Positions 5,280 to 5,533 of a stretch of DNA of 5,533 nucleotides are shown in pieces. The stretch is from assembly GCA_044868295.1 (NCBI GenBank), contig JBIOWF010000337.1, positions 1-5,533 on the forward strand, in the 5' to 3' direction. Under the pieces are notes generated by a model that did no database searches, was not told the origin of the DNA, and saw nothing but the letters and a program-made list of their open reading frames with translations. The DNA comes from JBIOWF01 sp044868295 (GTDB taxonomy: Bacteria > Actinomycetota > Actinomycetes > Streptosporangiales > Streptosporangiaceae). Position 1 is the first letter of the stretch, and each line of letters opens with the position of its first letter. Made by a program: the position numbers and the translations under genes.

Positions 5280-5533
5280 ATGAACGAGCAGGAGAGCGGG
5301 AATCGCTCGGCCGTCGCCGGGCAGCGCACCGAGGTGGCCGTGCTCGCCGGCGGCTGCTTCTGGGGAGTGGAAGAGATCCTGCGCGCCGTCCCCGGCGTGC
5401 TCGACACCGACGTGGGCTACACCGGCGGCTGGCTGCCGAATCCGACGTACCACGACACGCACGAAAGCAAGTCGGGCCACGCCGAGGCGATCCGCGTGAC
5501 GTTCGACCCGTCGGTGCTCAGCTACGAGGAGCT
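5280..5533 (+). CDS. msrA: Peptide-methionine (S)-S-oxide reductase MsrA, N-terminal part
   Basis: MsrA reduces the S-diastereomer of methionine sulfoxide in proteins and free methionine back to methionine, using thioredoxin-type electrons, in the cytoplasm. The first 84 residues are present; the right edge cuts the gene. GGCFWGVEE (24-32) holds the catalytic Cys26 with the Phe-Trp that forms the methyl pocket, and Glu31 fits the conserved acidic residue. VGYTGG (45-50), NPTYHD (54-59), SGHAEAIRVTFDP (65-77) and SYEEL (81 on) follow the family order. The start at 5280 has AAGGAG seven bases before it, and a 19-residue hydrophilic lead precedes the first strand. No signal peptide is seen. The missing C-terminus would carry the resolving cysteines and any MsrB fusion, so neither can be judged. 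Confidence 0.95.
   Translation, partial: MNEQESGNRSAVAGQRTEVAVLAGGCFWGVEEILRAVPGVLDTDVGYTGGWLPNPTYHDTHESKSGHAEAIRVTFDPSVLSYEE

Overview
This is a GC-rich bacterial window with almost exclusively G/C third codon positions. It carries three predicted secreted lipoproteins of a kind common in Gemmatimonadota: a tandem Ig-like/filamin-like surface lipoprotein ending its signal in LAAC-GG, a DUF3455 lipoprotein, and a HAF-repeat lipoprotein whose mature N-terminus is Cys-rich-signal followed by a PTDPAGGPSL-type linker. I infer Gemmatimonadota or another GC-rich Gram-negative environmental phylum. No marker gene proves it, so the taxonomic call is only moderate.

Layout from left to right. The first 29 bases (minus strand) hold the first nine codons of a gene that runs off the window, with a perfect AGGAGG ribosome site. 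Next on the minus strand (118-2139) is a 673-residue lipoprotein of six beta-sandwich domains. Divergent from it on the plus strand is a DUF3455 lipoprotein (2329-2859). Its conserved C-terminal tail continues in the same frame after a single TAG codon, to a TGA at 2908-2910. A hairpin lies between this gene and the convergent minus-strand HAF-repeat lipoprotein (2919-4019), whose repeats fit a seven-bladed propeller. On the plus strand, 4200-4512 is a broken GNAT acetyltransferase: both ends are well conserved, but the middle, including the acetyl-CoA-binding core, is missing and the two halves are in different frames. It converges with an intact minus-strand NAD(P)-binding atypical SDR (4533-5183). 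That gene is divergent from msrA (plus strand, from 5280), which is cut by the right edge.

The genes do not form one obvious operon: strand changes at nearly every boundary. The left and middle part concerns the cell envelope (three lipoproteins); the right part holds redox/repair housekeeping genes (SDR reductase, methionine sulfoxide reductase). The most notable points are the two lesions (amber codon in the DUF3455 gene, internal deletion in the GNAT gene), the self-closing seven-repeat HAF architecture, and the mixed Ig/filamin build of the large lipoprotein. I see no mobile element, CRISPR array, tRNA, rRNA or defence/toxin system, and I do not claim a new biological system here.
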